From Flavobacteriales bacterium UBA7430 (GTDB lineage: Bacteria > Bacteroidota > Bacteroidia > Flavobacteriales > UBA7430), in assembly GCA_002478765.1 (NCBI GenBank), contig DLQO01000045.1, positions 50,532-114,531 of the forward strand: 64,000 nucleotides of DNA, given 5' to 3'. Position numbers and translations under genes: made by a program. Every line of letters starts with the position of its first letter. Position 1 is the stretch's first letter. This document shows, one piece after another, positions 36,638 through 46,259 of this stretch. The notes under the pieces were generated by a model. The model was not told the origin of the DNA. It made no database searches and saw only the letters and a program-made list of their open reading frames with translations.

Positions 36638-37362
36638 TTGTCCTCGAGAACTAAAAAGTCTCCTTTCAATAAAGGTATTTTTTTTGTTTGATTGAGCTTT
36701 AAACAAAAGTGAACGTCTGAATCAATATCCAACTTAGCCAACCTATTTCGGTGAGAGGAATTTTCTAAAAATGCATAAAGATCATCTTTTGAACGATCCC
36801 AAAGGTGCCTTGAAGCTTGGGCAGCATCACAAGAATCATTGTACAAGCCGGTTTCCAGTAAATGGGACACCAATGCGCCAGCAAACAGGGTGTCTTCTAG
36901 ATTAAACTTATCCTTCCAGCCCGCACAGAATACAATTACATCTTGATCCTTAGCAACCAGCCAATTGGCTAATGCTTCTAAGTTTAAAAAGGACCCAACA
37001 ACAACCTCGTGATCTTTTTTAGCAATATTTATAGCTTTCGTACCATTGGTCGTAGTCATAACGACAGTCTTCCCTTTTACATCCATATTTAAATAGACCT
37101 GTGGAGAATTTCCAAAATCAAAACTTTTTACCGGCTTTCCATTACGCTCAGCGGCTAATATGTAATCTTCATCCGAATTGCGATACTCCAAAGCTTCTTC
37201 AACCGTGCTCACAGGAATCATTCGTTCAACACCTTTTTCAAATGCTACACACATTGATGAAGTCGCTCTAAGCACATCAACGACCACGACTATACTCTTT
37301 TTATCTGCATAAAGACTAAAAAGTTTAGGCGTCATGCAAACCTGAATGTTTCTCTTCTTCAT
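36634..37362 (-). CDS. comB: 2-phosphosulfolactate phosphatase family protein
   Basis: A 242-residue member of the ComB family; methanogen ComB removes phosphate from 2-phosphosulfolactate on the way to coenzyme M. Motifs are VVVDVLRATSSMCVAFEKG near residues 27-45, LAAERNGKP, FDFGNSPQVY, and MTTTNGTKAI. Bacteroidota do not make coenzyme M, so the substrate here may be another phosphosulfolactate-derived metabolite, possibly tied to sulfonolipid metabolism; that is conjecture. Sits directly after gcvT (one base between) and overlaps the following nuclease-like gene by ATGA. Confidence 0.85.
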   Translation of the reverse strand: MKKRNIQVCMTPKLFSLYADKKSIVVVVDVLRATSSMCVAFEKGVERMIPVSTVEEALEYRNSDEDYILAAERNGKPVKSFDFGNSPQVYLNMDVKGKTVVMTTTNGTKAINIAKKDHEVVVGSFLNLEALANWLVAKDQDVIVFCAGWKDKFNLEDTLFAGALVSHLLETGLYNDSCDAAQASRHLWDRSKDDLYAFLENSSHRNRLAKLDIDSDVHFCLKLNQTKKIPLLKGDFLVLEDK

Positions 37363-37363
37363 G

Positions 37364-38452
37364 CTAATCTTTATAAAAGGGTAACGATACCACTTTAGCT
37401 TTCAACCTTTTTTTTCGAACCGAAATGAATATTTCAGAACCTACTGTTTTCATGGCTTTAGGAATGTATGCCAAGCCAATCGCTTTCTTCATACTTGGGG
37501 ACATGGTACCAGATGTTACCGTGCCAATCGTTTCATTTCGATCATTTAAAACGTCGTAACCTTGTCTAGGAACTCCTTTATCAATTAATTCAAAGCCAAC
37601 TAAGGTGCGATCTACACCATTTTCTTTCTGTTTTTTCAAACGATCGGAATCGACAAAATCATTTGTGAATTTCGTAATCCATCCTAAACCAGCTTCAATT
37701 GGAGAAGTAGAATCGTCAATATCATTCCCATACAAACAGAAGCCCATTTCTAAACGAAGGGTGTCTCTAGCAGCCAATCCTGTGGGCAATATGTGATGAC
37801 TCTTACCGGACTCCATAACGGCATTCCAAACATCTTCCACATCTTCATTTTTAACATAAATTTCAAAACCACCAGCACCGGTATACCCCGTAGTAGAAAT
37901 CAATACATTCTCCTTCCCTGCAAATACACCTTTCTGGAATGTGTAATAATTCATTTCTGAAAGATTCATATCTGTGAGTGATTGAATCGCCAGTGTTGCT
38001 TTAGGGCCCTGAACAGCTAATAATGAGGTTCTGGCAGAAATATTTTCCATTACAGCACCCGAAGTATTGTGTGTAGAAATCCAGTCCCAATCTTTCTGTA
38101 TGTTTGAGGCGTTTACAACGAGTAAATAAGTATTTGCTGAGATTCTATAAACCAGTAAATCATCTACAATACCACCATTTCCATTGGGAAGACACGAATA
38201 TTGAACCTTACCGTCTACCAGTTTTGAAACATCGTTTGAGGTAATTTTTTGCACCAATTCAAAGGCACCTTCTCCCCTAATGATAAACTCTCCCATGTGG
38301 GACACATCAAAAACACCAACGTGTTCTCGTACATTAAGATGTTCAAGGGTTACACCTGTGTATTGTACGGGCATATTGAACCCTGCAAAGGGAATCATCT
38401 TTGCTCCTAGACTCTCATGAATATGAGACAAAGACGTATTTGTATTTTCCAT
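37364..38452 (-). CDS. gcvT: Glycine cleavage system T protein (aminomethyltransferase)
   Basis: Transfers the methylene group from the lipoyl-bound aminomethyl of H protein to tetrahydrofolate, releasing ammonia. It is 362 residues, normal length. HIHESLGAKMIPFAGFNMPVQY is the N-terminal signature; VGVFDVSHMGEFIIRGEGA, GGIVDDLLVYR and GYTGAGGFEIY follow, with the catalytic Asp in ARDTLRLEMGFCLYGND. gcvH and gcvP are not in the window. First of a four-gene minus-strand group with comB, the nuclease-like gene and the exonuclease. Confidence 0.96.
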   Translation of the reverse strand: MENTNTSLSHIHESLGAKMIPFAGFNMPVQYTGVTLEHLNVREHVGVFDVSHMGEFIIRGEGAFELVQKITSNDVSKLVDGKVQYSCLPNGNGGIVDDLLVYRISANTYLLVVNASNIQKDWDWISTHNTSGAVMENISARTSLLAVQGPKATLAIQSLTDMNLSEMNYYTFQKGVFAGKENVLISTTGYTGAGGFEIYVKNEDVEDVWNAVMESGKSHHILPTGLAARDTLRLEMGFCLYGNDIDDSTSPIEAGLGWITKFTNDFVDSDRLKKQKENGVDRTLVGFELIDKGVPRQGYDVLNDRNETIGTVTSGTMSPSMKKAIGLAYIPKAMKTVGSEIFISVRKKRLKAKVVSLPFYKD

Positions 38453-38486
38453 AAAAATAATTTCAACAAACGAATTTATAACAACC

Positions 38487-39743
38487 TTATTTTCTATTAA
38501 TTACTTTCTTAATCATTGGAGCAGAGGTAATAATACTAACGACAACCAGTACGACGATTGCAACAAAAACCTCCTCATTAATAAGACCAACTGCCATAGC
38601 TAGAGAACCTAAAATGATTTCCAACACACCATGTGTATTCATAGAGACACCAACGGTTAGTGCATCTTTTTTAGTAAGCCCTCCCAGGCGTGCCCCTATA
38701 TGAGCACCTAGTATTTTACTAGAATATGCTAACAGTAGTAACACAAGTATGAGAGATAGGTTGAAATTCTCTACAAAATCTACATACAACCCGATAGAAA
38801 CAAAGAATATCGGAGCAAAAACATTTGTAATAAATTGGTGAATGATTTCACGGGTTCGCTCTCTTAAATTAGCAGAATCACCGAATGCAATACCTACAAT
38901 AAAAGCCCCTAAGATCGAGTGAATACCAATAGATTCAGTAAAAGCTGCACCTAAAAAGCACAAACCAAATGCTAAAGCAAGCACCCCTCCTGGCCAAGAA
39001 AACTTCGTCTGAACCCAAGGCAAACTTTTATCAATCAATCGAGAACCTATCGTTAACATAAAGCCTCCGAATAAAACAATTGAAACTAGTGTGTAAGTCA
39101 GGTTAACTCCACTGTCAGCATCTTCAATTACACTTAAAAGAACGGAAAATATCAACCAACCCAGTAAATCAATCAGCATGGCGGATGCAATAATCGTCAT
39201 TCCTATTCGCGTTTTAAACAGCTTCATATCAATCAGGATTCTAGCAATAACAGGCAAAGCTGTGATCGAAAGAACAACACCTATAAAAAAACCTACCATA
39301 CCAACATCTGCGGTAGTCACCATAAATAAATCCGGCAAGAATTGTACACCTAAATAACCCACACCAATAGGAATAAGCATGGAGAAAAATGTCGTAGACA
39401 ACGCGACTTTCCCTTGCTCAATAACTAAAGGCAATTGAACCTCTAAACCTGCAATGAAAAGCAACATAATCACCGAAACATTAATCATCGCGTCCATAGC
39501 ATACTGAACTGGTATCGTAGAAGTATGTTCTGGATGAGCAATGAAAGGAAACAAATACTCGAAACTTTCCGGCCATAAGAACCCAAGTACTGAGGGGCCC
39601 AGTAAGACTCCTGCAATAATCTCTCCCAGAACGGAAGGAAGTTTAAATTGTTTGAAAAGCTCAGCAAAAAGTCGAGCGATAATCAAGATTGTACCCAATG
39701 CAATCAAGAAAACAATCATATCATGATGTCCTAACTTTACCAT
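38487..39743 (-). CDS. Monovalent cation/proton antiporter (CPA2 family)
   Basis: A 418-residue membrane protein with 12-13 predicted helices, of the KefB/NapA-type CPA2 family. LPSVLGEIIAGVLLGPSVLGF is the family signature in the N-terminal half, LGAFIVGIAFGDSANLRE and FFVSIGLYVDF in the C-terminal half. There is no soluble TrkA-N domain, so it is a simple Na+ or K+/H+ exchanger rather than a glutathione-gated channel. A 2-base gap to the upstream universal stress protein gene indicates one transcript. A Na+/H+ antiporter would fit a cell with Na+-NQR, but ion specificity is not visible. Confidence 0.88.
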   Translation of the reverse strand: MVKLGHHDMIVFLIALGTILIIARLFAELFKQFKLPSVLGEIIAGVLLGPSVLGFLWPESFEYLFPFIAHPEHTSTIPVQYAMDAMINVSVIMLLFIAGLEVQLPLVIEQGKVALSTTFFSMLIPIGVGYLGVQFLPDLFMVTTADVGMVGFFIGVVLSITALPVIARILIDMKLFKTRIGMTIIASAMLIDLLGWLIFSVLLSVIEDADSGVNLTYTLVSIVLFGGFMLTIGSRLIDKSLPWVQTKFSWPGGVLALAFGLCFLGAAFTESIGIHSILGAFIVGIAFGDSANLRERTREIIHQFITNVFAPIFFVSIGLYVDFVENFNLSLILVLLLLAYSSKILGAHIGARLGGLTKKDALTVGVSMNTHGVLEIILGSLAMAVGLINEEVFVAIVVLVVVSIITSAPMIKKVINRK

Positions 39744-39745
39744 AA

Positions 39746-40630
39746 CTAAAATCCTCTAGAATGAACTATTAATAAATTACAAGGTAAATCCTCCAACAAA
39801 TACTCTAAATCGTGTGGGAACAATCTGTCGAGTAAACCCAAGTGTTTCTCTGGAGAATTTACCACGAGTAAATCGGGTTTTACAGATTTCGCAAACACAT
39901 GGATCGAATGCCCGGGCTTCCCAAAGATCACTCTTTTTTTAATATTGACGGAGGAGGCTCCAGGTATTTGGTCTAATAAATTACGTATTCTCAACTTGCA
40001 TTGAGCAACAAATTCTTCTTTTAAATTGTCGTGCTCAACATCTGTAGAGCAATCAGCGTATGCACTTTCAAACATTGGAATATACTCTTCACTAACCACA
40101 TGTAGAGTCTCAGAATCTTCAAGATTTGCTATATAAACTGCGGTGGTCATTGTCAAAGGAGTTTTGGGCAAATCTATAGCTGAAACGGCAATTTTATGAA
40201 ACCTATGTGGTTTATCCAATGGTTGGGGCATCAACAAAACAGAACATTTCGCATTTCTAGAAATCTTTCTCGCAACAGAACCCACATAATGCTTGATTAC
40301 AGACTCTTTACCCAAGGCGCCTAAAACCAACAAATCGACCATGTTGTCTTTGCAAACTTTCAAAATAGTCTCAACAACAGGCCCTTGCTGACTGATTATG
40401 GAGTAAAACTCATCCTTAATGTGACAATCCTTTACACAAGCGTCTATTTTTTGTTTCTGCTGTTCGTCTTCAGGTCCTACACAAATTAATATCAGCTTGG
40501 ATCTATGCAATAAAGCGATACGAGCAGCTTCTCTAATAACAGATTTATATCTGGGAGAAGTAGCAACAGCCACTGCAATAGTTTCAAACGGATACGGCAG
40601 TCTACCTTTTAATTGTTTAGCTAAATCCAC
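39746..40630 (-). CDS. Universal stress protein, two-domain
   Basis: A 294-residue protein with two tandem UspA folds: the first about residues 15-140 with LVLGALGKESVIKHYVGSVARKISRNAKCSVLL, a GxxG-type ATP-binding loop, and the second about 148-294, with LLVVNSPEKHLGLLDRLFPHD. It probably binds nucleotide and has regulatory rather than enzymatic function. The start is GTG at 40630; no ATG is available in frame nearby. Cotranscribed with the cation/proton antiporter 2 bases downstream, a common pairing that suggests a regulatory link to ion transport. Confidence 0.8.
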   Translation of the reverse strand: MDLAKQLKGRLPYPFETIAVAVATSPRYKSVIREAARIALLHRSKLILICVGPEDEQQKQKIDACVKDCHIKDEFYSIISQQGPVVETILKVCKDNMVDLLVLGALGKESVIKHYVGSVARKISRNAKCSVLLMPQPLDKPHRFHKIAVSAIDLPKTPLTMTTAVYIANLEDSETLHVVSEEYIPMFESAYADCSTDVEHDNLKEEFVAQCKLRIRNLLDQIPGASSVNIKKRVIFGKPGHSIHVFAKSVKPDLLVVNSPEKHLGLLDRLFPHDLEYLLEDLPCNLLIVHSRGF

Positions 40631-40789
40631 AAGTTTAAGTATTTTGTATCTGATGACAAATTAAGAATTAATGACAATAAACACAACAGTAGTGGCAACT
40701 TAATCCAAAAAAGCCCAGCCGCTTCTGTATCAATATTTTAGCCCCAAACTCATCGAACACGCAAAAAAGAACTCTTTATGAAAAAAGTG

Positions 40790-41821
40790 TTATTTCTTGA
40801 AAGTTAAATTACTAGATCGTCCTTTATTAAATATTTTATTACTTTCCGGACTGCCTTTGCGCAGTACTTTCTGTTCATCAAAAGGCAAATCATTAATCTC
40901 TTTACATTTTAAAGAACAACAATTATTCGTTTCGATGTTGCAAGACTCACACTGAATAAAGAGCAGGTTGCATGCCACATTAGCACAATTAGAGTGGACA
41001 TCACAGGGTGCACCACATTGATGACAATTGGATATAATTTCATCGGAAATACGCTCACCTCTTCGCTCATCAAAAACAAAGTTTTTACCTCGAAATTTAT
41101 TTTCTAGACCTTCGGATTCTACTTGACGTGCATACTCAATGATACCTCCCTCAAGTTGGTAGACATTTTTGAACCCTTTGTGCTTAAAGTAGGCACTTGC
41201 TTTCTCACAGCGAATGCCACCCGTACAATACATGACTAAGTTTTTATCCTCTTTATGATCTTTTAAATCCGCTTCAATAATCGGCAAAGACTCTCTAAAA
41301 GTATCCACATCTGGCGTTATGGCATTTTTAAAATGTCCTATTTCAGTTTCATAGTGATTTCGCATGTCTATGAGAACAGTACTTGAATCATCGATCATCT
41401 TATTGAAATGCTTTGCCTTAAGATGAACTCCTATATCGGTTGCATCAAATGAAGCATCATCTAAACCGTCTGCAACAATTTTCTTGCGAACCTTAATCTT
41501 GAGCTTTAAAAACGATTTGTTATCCTGTTCTCGGGCAACATTTAATCGAATGCCTTTTAAAAACGGTACACCATCTAGATAATCTTTGAAACTCATAAAC
41601 CGATCTGCTGGAAGAGATAGTTGAGCATTAATCCCTTCATGAGCTACATAAATACGACCCAGCACCCCAAGGGCATCCCAATTCACAAACAGCGTATCTC
41701 TAAAAAATTGTGGATTTCCAATATGAGCATATTGGTAAAAAGAAATGGTCAGGCGATTTTTTCCTGCTTCATCTATCAAAGCAGATCTTTCCTTCGCACT
41801 TAGCTTATTGTACAGTTGCAT
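40790..41821 (-). CDS. trhO: tRNA uridine-34 5-hydroxylase, rhodanese family
   Basis: TrhO (YceA) uses oxygen to hydroxylate uridine 34 of tRNA. It is 343 residues: an N-terminal acylphosphatase-like domain with VAHEGINAQLSL, a rhodanese domain with the catalytic loop CTGGIRC (Cys199), and a C-terminal cysteine-rich tail with about ten cysteines (CHQCGAPC, CANVAC, CESCNIETNNCCSLKC) that looks zinc-binding. Single gene; a TACATTTG -7 box lies at 41852-41859. Confidence 0.92.
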   Translation of the reverse strand: MQLYNKLSAKERSALIDEAGKNRLTISFYQYAHIGNPQFFRDTLFVNWDALGVLGRIYVAHEGINAQLSLPADRFMSFKDYLDGVPFLKGIRLNVAREQDNKSFLKLKIKVRKKIVADGLDDASFDATDIGVHLKAKHFNKMIDDSSTVLIDMRNHYETEIGHFKNAITPDVDTFRESLPIIEADLKDHKEDKNLVMYCTGGIRCEKASAYFKHKGFKNVYQLEGGIIEYARQVESEGLENKFRGKNFVFDERRGERISDEIISNCHQCGAPCDVHSNCANVACNLLFIQCESCNIETNNCCSLKCKEINDLPFDEQKVLRKGSPESNKIFNKGRSSNLTFKK

Positions 41822-41851
41822 GCTATACTAATATTTAAAGTTAGACGTGAT

Positions 41852-41859
41852 CAAATGTA
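41852..41859 (-). promoter_or_regulatory. Predicted -7 box for trhO
   Basis: Minus-strand TACATTTG matches TAnnTTTG, 30 bases before the trhO ATG. Confidence 0.45.
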
Positions 41860-41949
41860 CAAAATTGAATACAAGTAGGACGAAAGAAGCGCTTTCAGAA
41901 AACAGACAAAAGAATCTCTAAACAGATTAAAAAAAGAGTTTAACGATGG

Positions 41950-43524
41950 TTAATCATCAATAAATAGGGTGAATTTTTGATCGAAAGGATCAAACGCTTC
42001 TTTTAGCGCATCAATGAACGAAGATCCATAATTCAAATACATTGGAATGATGTTATCATAACGTTCTTGTAGAGTGTTATTTGGGAACAACTTTGCTTTA
42101 ACGTTTGATATTTGACTGAGGGAATTTTGATGTTTGAGCTTTTCTGATTTGCGCAACTTTTGCTCCATTTTACTCAACGACTTCAGCTGCTTCTTTTTCT
42201 CAGCAAACACACTAGACTGAAAACCAGGGTCTTGAATTCTTTGAGCTAAAGCGTCAAAAATAGATTCGATTTGACTTTTCTCTGTTTCGACACCAATATC
42301 ACCTTCTTTGTTGCGATCAATAAAATGTTTGTGTAAAATTTCCTCACTCAAAAAGAAATCTACGAGTTCAAATCCTGTTTTCTTGACCTTATCCACCAAG
42401 GTATTGCTAACAACCATTGCAGAATTACGTAAAAGCAATATAGGAAATGCAATCTTATTCGCGGAAAAAGTAGATTTCAGCTGCATCCAGTAATTCACCT
42501 CTGCACCTCCACCAATCATAGCCAAATTTGGCAGTAACAACTCTTTAAACAGCGGACGTAAAAGCACATTTGGACTGAATCGTTCTGGATGATTCTCGAT
42601 TTCCTGACTCAACTCTTCTCGTGTAAATCGTAGATCCGAGTTTAATACAACAAAATCGGATCCATCTTGTTCAATTCTATTTCTGGACCGTTCTTGCAAA
42701 TAAAAGAAGTTAATAGGCCTAACGAAAGCTTGAGCCTTACCTAGATCGTTATTAACCTCTTGTATCAGGGGGTAATTACGCTGATCCAACACATCTTTCT
42801 TAATTAAAGAGATCGCTTCCTTCTTCAAAGCGATGGTACCCGCATCCAAAACAACAAGCCCAAACTTTGAAAAGAGTGCATTCACCAGCGCGCGCGTAGC
42901 GCTCGACATATCTTTGCTCCCTATATAACTCTCAGAAAATAAACGATATAAATCTTTTGCCGCTGAAGAGTCTCCTAAAACATCTTTCAATTCCTCAAGG
43001 GTAGAGCTTAAGGATTCTGTAGGCATAACACCAACAGGCCCTTCTTGTGGTTGATTCCAAGCTAACTTCTGACCAAAAACATGTACATGATTGATCTCTT
43101 CGAAATCATGATCTTCAGAGGCCATCCAATAAATTGGAACAAAATTAAAGTCAGGATAAGCTCTTTTGAGTTCTTCCGCCAAATTGATGGTCGTTATAAT
43201 CTTGTAAATAAAATACAGTGGCCCTGTAAACAGACACAATTGATGCCCTGTAGTAACTGTAAAGGTCTTTTCTTGCTCGAGTAATTGGATATTACTGGTA
43301 ACAAAATCGGAGGTGTCAACAGACGAATATTGCTCATTAAGAGCTTCGACCAACACCGATCTATTGATGTTTTGTTTTTGTTTTTCTTCAATTTGAGCCT
43401 TGAAACTAGAAAGATGAGGGCTTCTATGATAAAAAGGGGTTAAGCGCTCATCACCAGACAGATAATCAAGTATGAATTCAGAAAAAAAACTCGTTTGTTC
43501 ATATGACACCTTCTCTACTCTCAT
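41950..43524 (-). CDS. bshC: Bacillithiol biosynthesis cysteine-adding enzyme
   Basis: Catalyses the last step of bacillithiol synthesis, adding cysteine to glucosaminyl-malate. It is 524 residues, as expected. Typical segments are TVTTGHQLCLFTGPLYFIYKIITTINLA near residues 90-117, FVPIYWMASEDHDFEEINHVHVFG, and MIGGGAEVNYWMQLKS, with a coiled coil around residues 440-480. Its presence implies the cell uses bacillithiol; bshA and bshB are not in the window. The start shares ATGA with the end of rimO. Confidence 0.94.
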   Translation of the reverse strand: MRVEKVSYEQTSFFSEFILDYLSGDERLTPFYHRSPHLSSFKAQIEEKQKQNINRSVLVEALNEQYSSVDTSDFVTSNIQLLEQEKTFTVTTGHQLCLFTGPLYFIYKIITTINLAEELKRAYPDFNFVPIYWMASEDHDFEEINHVHVFGQKLAWNQPQEGPVGVMPTESLSSTLEELKDVLGDSSAAKDLYRLFSESYIGSKDMSSATRALVNALFSKFGLVVLDAGTIALKKEAISLIKKDVLDQRNYPLIQEVNNDLGKAQAFVRPINFFYLQERSRNRIEQDGSDFVVLNSDLRFTREELSQEIENHPERFSPNVLLRPLFKELLLPNLAMIGGGAEVNYWMQLKSTFSANKIAFPILLLRNSAMVVSNTLVDKVKKTGFELVDFFLSEEILHKHFIDRNKEGDIGVETEKSQIESIFDALAQRIQDPGFQSSVFAEKKKQLKSLSKMEQKLRKSEKLKHQNSLSQISNVKAKLFPNNTLQERYDNIIPMYLNYGSSFIDALKEAFDPFDQKFTLFIDD

Positions 43525-44834
43525 ACCACCGGCTCTGCATACAAATCATAATCACTTGCCTCAAAGACTTTGACCTTAACAAAATCTCCTTGACGAACAA
43601 AGTGATTCGTGGCATCAATAAGAACCTCATTATCCACATCTGGAGAGTCGAACTCGGTTCTACCAATAAAAAAGTTTCCTTCTTTTCGGTCAATGAGTAC
43701 CTTGTATTCCTTGCCAACTTTTGCTCCGTTAAGTTGCATGGAAATCTCTTGCTGAATGGCCATGATTTCCTCTGCTCTTGCAGACTTTACCTCCGCAGGA
43801 ACATCATCCACTAAATCGTGCGCAGAGGTGTTTTCTTCGTGAGAATACGTGAATACTCCTAAACGATCAAATTTAGTATCTCGAACCCAATTCTTTAGTA
43901 TTTCAAAGTCTTCTTCCGTTTCTCCCGGATAACCTACAATTAAAGACGTTCTTATAGCCATACCGGGCACCTTTTCACGAAAGTCTCTCAAAAGCGCATT
44001 CGTTTTATCAAAAGTTGTTCCACGCTTCATCGATTTTAGTACATCATCAGCAATATGCTGTAAGGGAATATCAATGTAGTTGCAAACTTTTTCTTCTTCA
44101 CGGATAACATCCAGCACATCTTGGGGAAATCCTGTAGGAAATGCATAATGCAAACGAATCCATTCGATACCATCAACATCTTTCAAAGCCAAGAGCAAGT
44201 CAGCCAAGCGACGTTTCTTATAGATATCCAACCCATAATAGGTTAAATCTTGTGCAATAAGAATTAATTCTTTAACGCCATTTTTAGCAAGTTTTTCCGC
44301 TTCAACCACTAAGTCTTCAATGGTTTTTGAAACATGCTTACCTCGCATCAAAGGTATGGCACAAAAGGAACAAGGTCTATCACACCCCTCAGCAATTTTT
44401 AAATAAGCATAATGTTTAGGCGTAGTGGTCAGTCGCTCGCCGATCAACTCGTGTTTGTAGTCGGCACCAAGTGCTTTTAATAATTTAGGCAAATCTGTAG
44501 TCCCAAAATATTGATCTACATTCGGAATTTCTTGTTCTAAGTCTGGCTTGTAACGTTCGGAAAGACAGCCTGTAACGAAAACCTTCTCGACAGCCCCCTC
44601 TTCTTTTCGCTTCACATAATCCAAAATCGTATTCACCGATTCTTCTTTGGCGTTATCGATAAATCCGCAAGTATTAATCACCACAATATCGTTGTCCTGT
44701 GAAGTTGACTCGTGCTCGACATCCATGTCATTAGCTTTCAACTGCCCCATCAGCACTTCAGAATCGTACACGTTCTTAGAGCACCCTAAAGTGACAACAT
44801 TAATTTTATTTTTTTTATGCGACTTTGTTCTCAT
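43521..44834 (-). CDS. rimO: Ribosomal protein S12 methylthiotransferase
   Basis: Radical SAM enzyme that methylthiolates an aspartate of ribosomal protein S12. It is 437 residues with three domains: UPF0004 with the auxiliary cluster ligands Cys18, Cys56 and Cys90; the radical SAM core with Cys151, Cys155 and Cys158 (CDRPCSFC); and a C-terminal TRAM domain (about 372-437). The short spacing and LRLHYAFPTGFPQDVLD identify RimO rather than MiaB. Overlaps bshC by 4 bases; ftsY is 31 bases upstream. Confidence 0.94.
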   Translation of the reverse strand: MRTKSHKKNKINVVTLGCSKNVYDSEVLMGQLKANDMDVEHESTSQDNDIVVINTCGFIDNAKEESVNTILDYVKRKEEGAVEKVFVTGCLSERYKPDLEQEIPNVDQYFGTTDLPKLLKALGADYKHELIGERLTTTPKHYAYLKIAEGCDRPCSFCAIPLMRGKHVSKTIEDLVVEAEKLAKNGVKELILIAQDLTYYGLDIYKKRRLADLLLALKDVDGIEWIRLHYAFPTGFPQDVLDVIREEEKVCNYIDIPLQHIADDVLKSMKRGTTFDKTNALLRDFREKVPGMAIRTSLIVGYPGETEEDFEILKNWVRDTKFDRLGVFTYSHEENTSAHDLVDDVPAEVKSARAEEIMAIQQEISMQLNGAKVGKEYKVLIDRKEGNFFIGRTEFDSPDVDNEVLIDATNHFVRQGDFVKVKVFEASDYDLYAEPVV

Positions 44835-44865
44835 AAATTTAGTTTGAAGAAGCTTGTAATTCTCC

Positions 44866-45816
44866 TTAGTTAAAAAGTGAATCTACAAACTCTACCTTAT
44901 TGAAAACTTGTAAATCTTCTATTCCTTCACCAACACCAATGTATTTGACGGGAATTTTAAACTGATCAGAAACACCTATAACAACGCCACCTTTTGCTGT
45001 TCCATCGAGTTTTGTTAGAGCCAAAGCACTGACTTCTGTGGCTTTTGTAAATTGCTTTGCCTGCTCAATGGCATTTTGTCCAGTTGAAGCATCTAAAACC
45101 AACAACACCTCATGAGGTGCATCTGGAACAACTTTCTGCATGACTTTGCGAACTTTGGTCAACTCACTCATCAAATTAACTTTGTTATGTAACCTTCCAG
45201 CAGTATCAACAACTACTACATCAGCATTTTGCTTTTGGGCGGATTGCAGTGTATCAAACGCAACAGATGCCGGATCTGAGCCCATTTTCTGTTTTACGAT
45301 CGAGGCATCGGCTCGATCAGACCACACTTCTAGTTGCTCTATCGCTGCAGCACGAAAGGTATCGGCAGCGCCCAAAACAACTGAGTGTCCTTTTTTTCTG
45401 AGTTGATAAGCTAACTTCCCAATAGTCGTGGTTTTTCCCACGCCGTTAACACCAACAACCATAATCACGTATGGCTTTTTGGATTGTGGTATTGAAAAAT
45501 CGGAAAAATCGTCTGAGTGGTTTTCAGCCAGAAGAGCAGATATTTCTTCTCGCAAAATTTTGTTGAGCTCTGATGCACCTAAAAATTTATCTTTGGCGAC
45601 GCGCCCCTCAATACGTTCAATAATTTTTACTGTTGTTTGAACACCAACATCTGAAGTAATCAAAACTTCTTCTAGATGATCTAAAACCTCATCATCAACT
45701 TTTGACTTACCTACAACGACACGAGCAAGCTTTGAAAAAACACTTTCTTTTGTTTTCTCAAGACCCTTATCCAACTTTTCCTTCTTCTCTTTAGAGAAAA
45801 AACTCAGGATTCCCAT
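44866..45816 (-). CDS. ftsY: Signal recognition particle receptor FtsY
   Basis: GTPase that docks signal-recognition-particle/ribosome complexes at the membrane. It is 316 residues with only a short lysine/glutamate-rich N-terminal A region. The NG domain carries GVNGVGKTTTIGKLA (P-loop 122-130), DTFRAAAIEQL, VVDTAGRLHN and TKLDGTAKGGVV. Preceded on the same strand by rpmG and DUF4295 with a terminator between, an arrangement common in Bacteroidota. Confidence 0.96.
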   Translation of the reverse strand: MGILSFFSKEKKEKLDKGLEKTKESVFSKLARVVVGKSKVDDEVLDHLEEVLITSDVGVQTTVKIIERIEGRVAKDKFLGASELNKILREEISALLAENHSDDFSDFSIPQSKKPYVIMVVGVNGVGKTTTIGKLAYQLRKKGHSVVLGAADTFRAAAIEQLEVWSDRADASIVKQKMGSDPASVAFDTLQSAQKQNADVVVVDTAGRLHNKVNLMSELTKVRKVMQKVVPDAPHEVLLVLDASTGQNAIEQAKQFTKATEVSALALTKLDGTAKGGVVIGVSDQFKIPVKYIGVGEGIEDLQVFNKVEFVDSLFN

Positions 45817-45835
45817 AGCATCAGTTTGTAGGTAT

Positions 45836-45870
45836 AAAAAAAGCTTCTCTCAAAGATAGAAAGAAGCTTT
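45836..45870 (-). terminator. Terminator after the DUF4295 gene
   Basis: A 9-bp stem (AAAGCTTCT / AGAAGCTTT) around a 13-base loop, followed on the minus strand by a run of T. It lies 20 bases after the DUF4295 stop and before ftsY. Confidence 0.8.
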
Positions 45871-45890
45871 TGTACACGTTAAAATGTGAC

Positions 45891-46046
45891 TTATTTTTTC
45901 GCAAAGAAATCTTTAACCTTGTCTTTATTTAAGACTTCCTCACGGAACGAATAAGAACCAGACTTCTCTGACTTCACCATTTTTATTGCCTTTGTGATAT
46001 CCTTGGCTCCTCTTTTTTGTAAGGATGCAACTACTTTCTTAGCCAT
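45891..46046 (-). CDS. DUF4295 small basic protein
   Basis: A 51-residue lysine-rich protein beginning MAKKVVASLQKRGAKDITKA and ending VKDFFAKK. It belongs to the DUF4295 family found next to ribosomal protein genes in Bacteroidota. The basic composition and position 8 bases after rpmG suggest a ribosome-associated role, but nothing is established. The ATG at 46046 is unambiguous. Confidence 0.85.
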   Translation of the reverse strand: MAKKVVASLQKRGAKDITKAIKMVKSEKSGSYSFREEVLNKDKVKDFFAKK

Positions 46047-46054
46047 AACTCTAC

Positions 46055-46237
46055 TTATTTAATTTCACGGTGAACCGTCATTTTTTTCAAAACGGGATTG
46101 TATTTCTTCAACTCCACACGATCTGGAGTATTCTTCTTGTTCTTCGTAGTAATGTAACGAGAAGCACCTGGCTGACCAGATTTTCTGTGCTCTGTACATT
46201 CCAAGATTACTTGAACTCTATTACCTTTCTTTGCCAT
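46055..46237 (-). CDS. rpmG: 50S ribosomal protein L33
   Basis: A 60-residue L33 with [18 protein letters not shown] at the start and [20 protein letters not shown] in the middle, ending [14 protein letters not shown]. Only one Cys is present (ECTEH), so this is the zinc-free type. In most Bacteroidota rpmB lies just upstream; here the 180 bases up to lpxB hold no such frame. Transcribed with the DUF4295 gene. Confidence 0.95.
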   Translation of the reverse strand: MAKKGNRVQVILECTEHRKSGQPGASRYITTKNKKNTPDRVELKKYNPVLKKMTVHREIK

Positions 46238-46259
46238 TTCTATACTTTTTATAAGGCAG

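Noticed and set aside
36638..36706. Upstream extension of the S1/P1-like gene
   Set aside because: It lies inside comB and would hide the signal peptide; the ATGA overlap start fits better.
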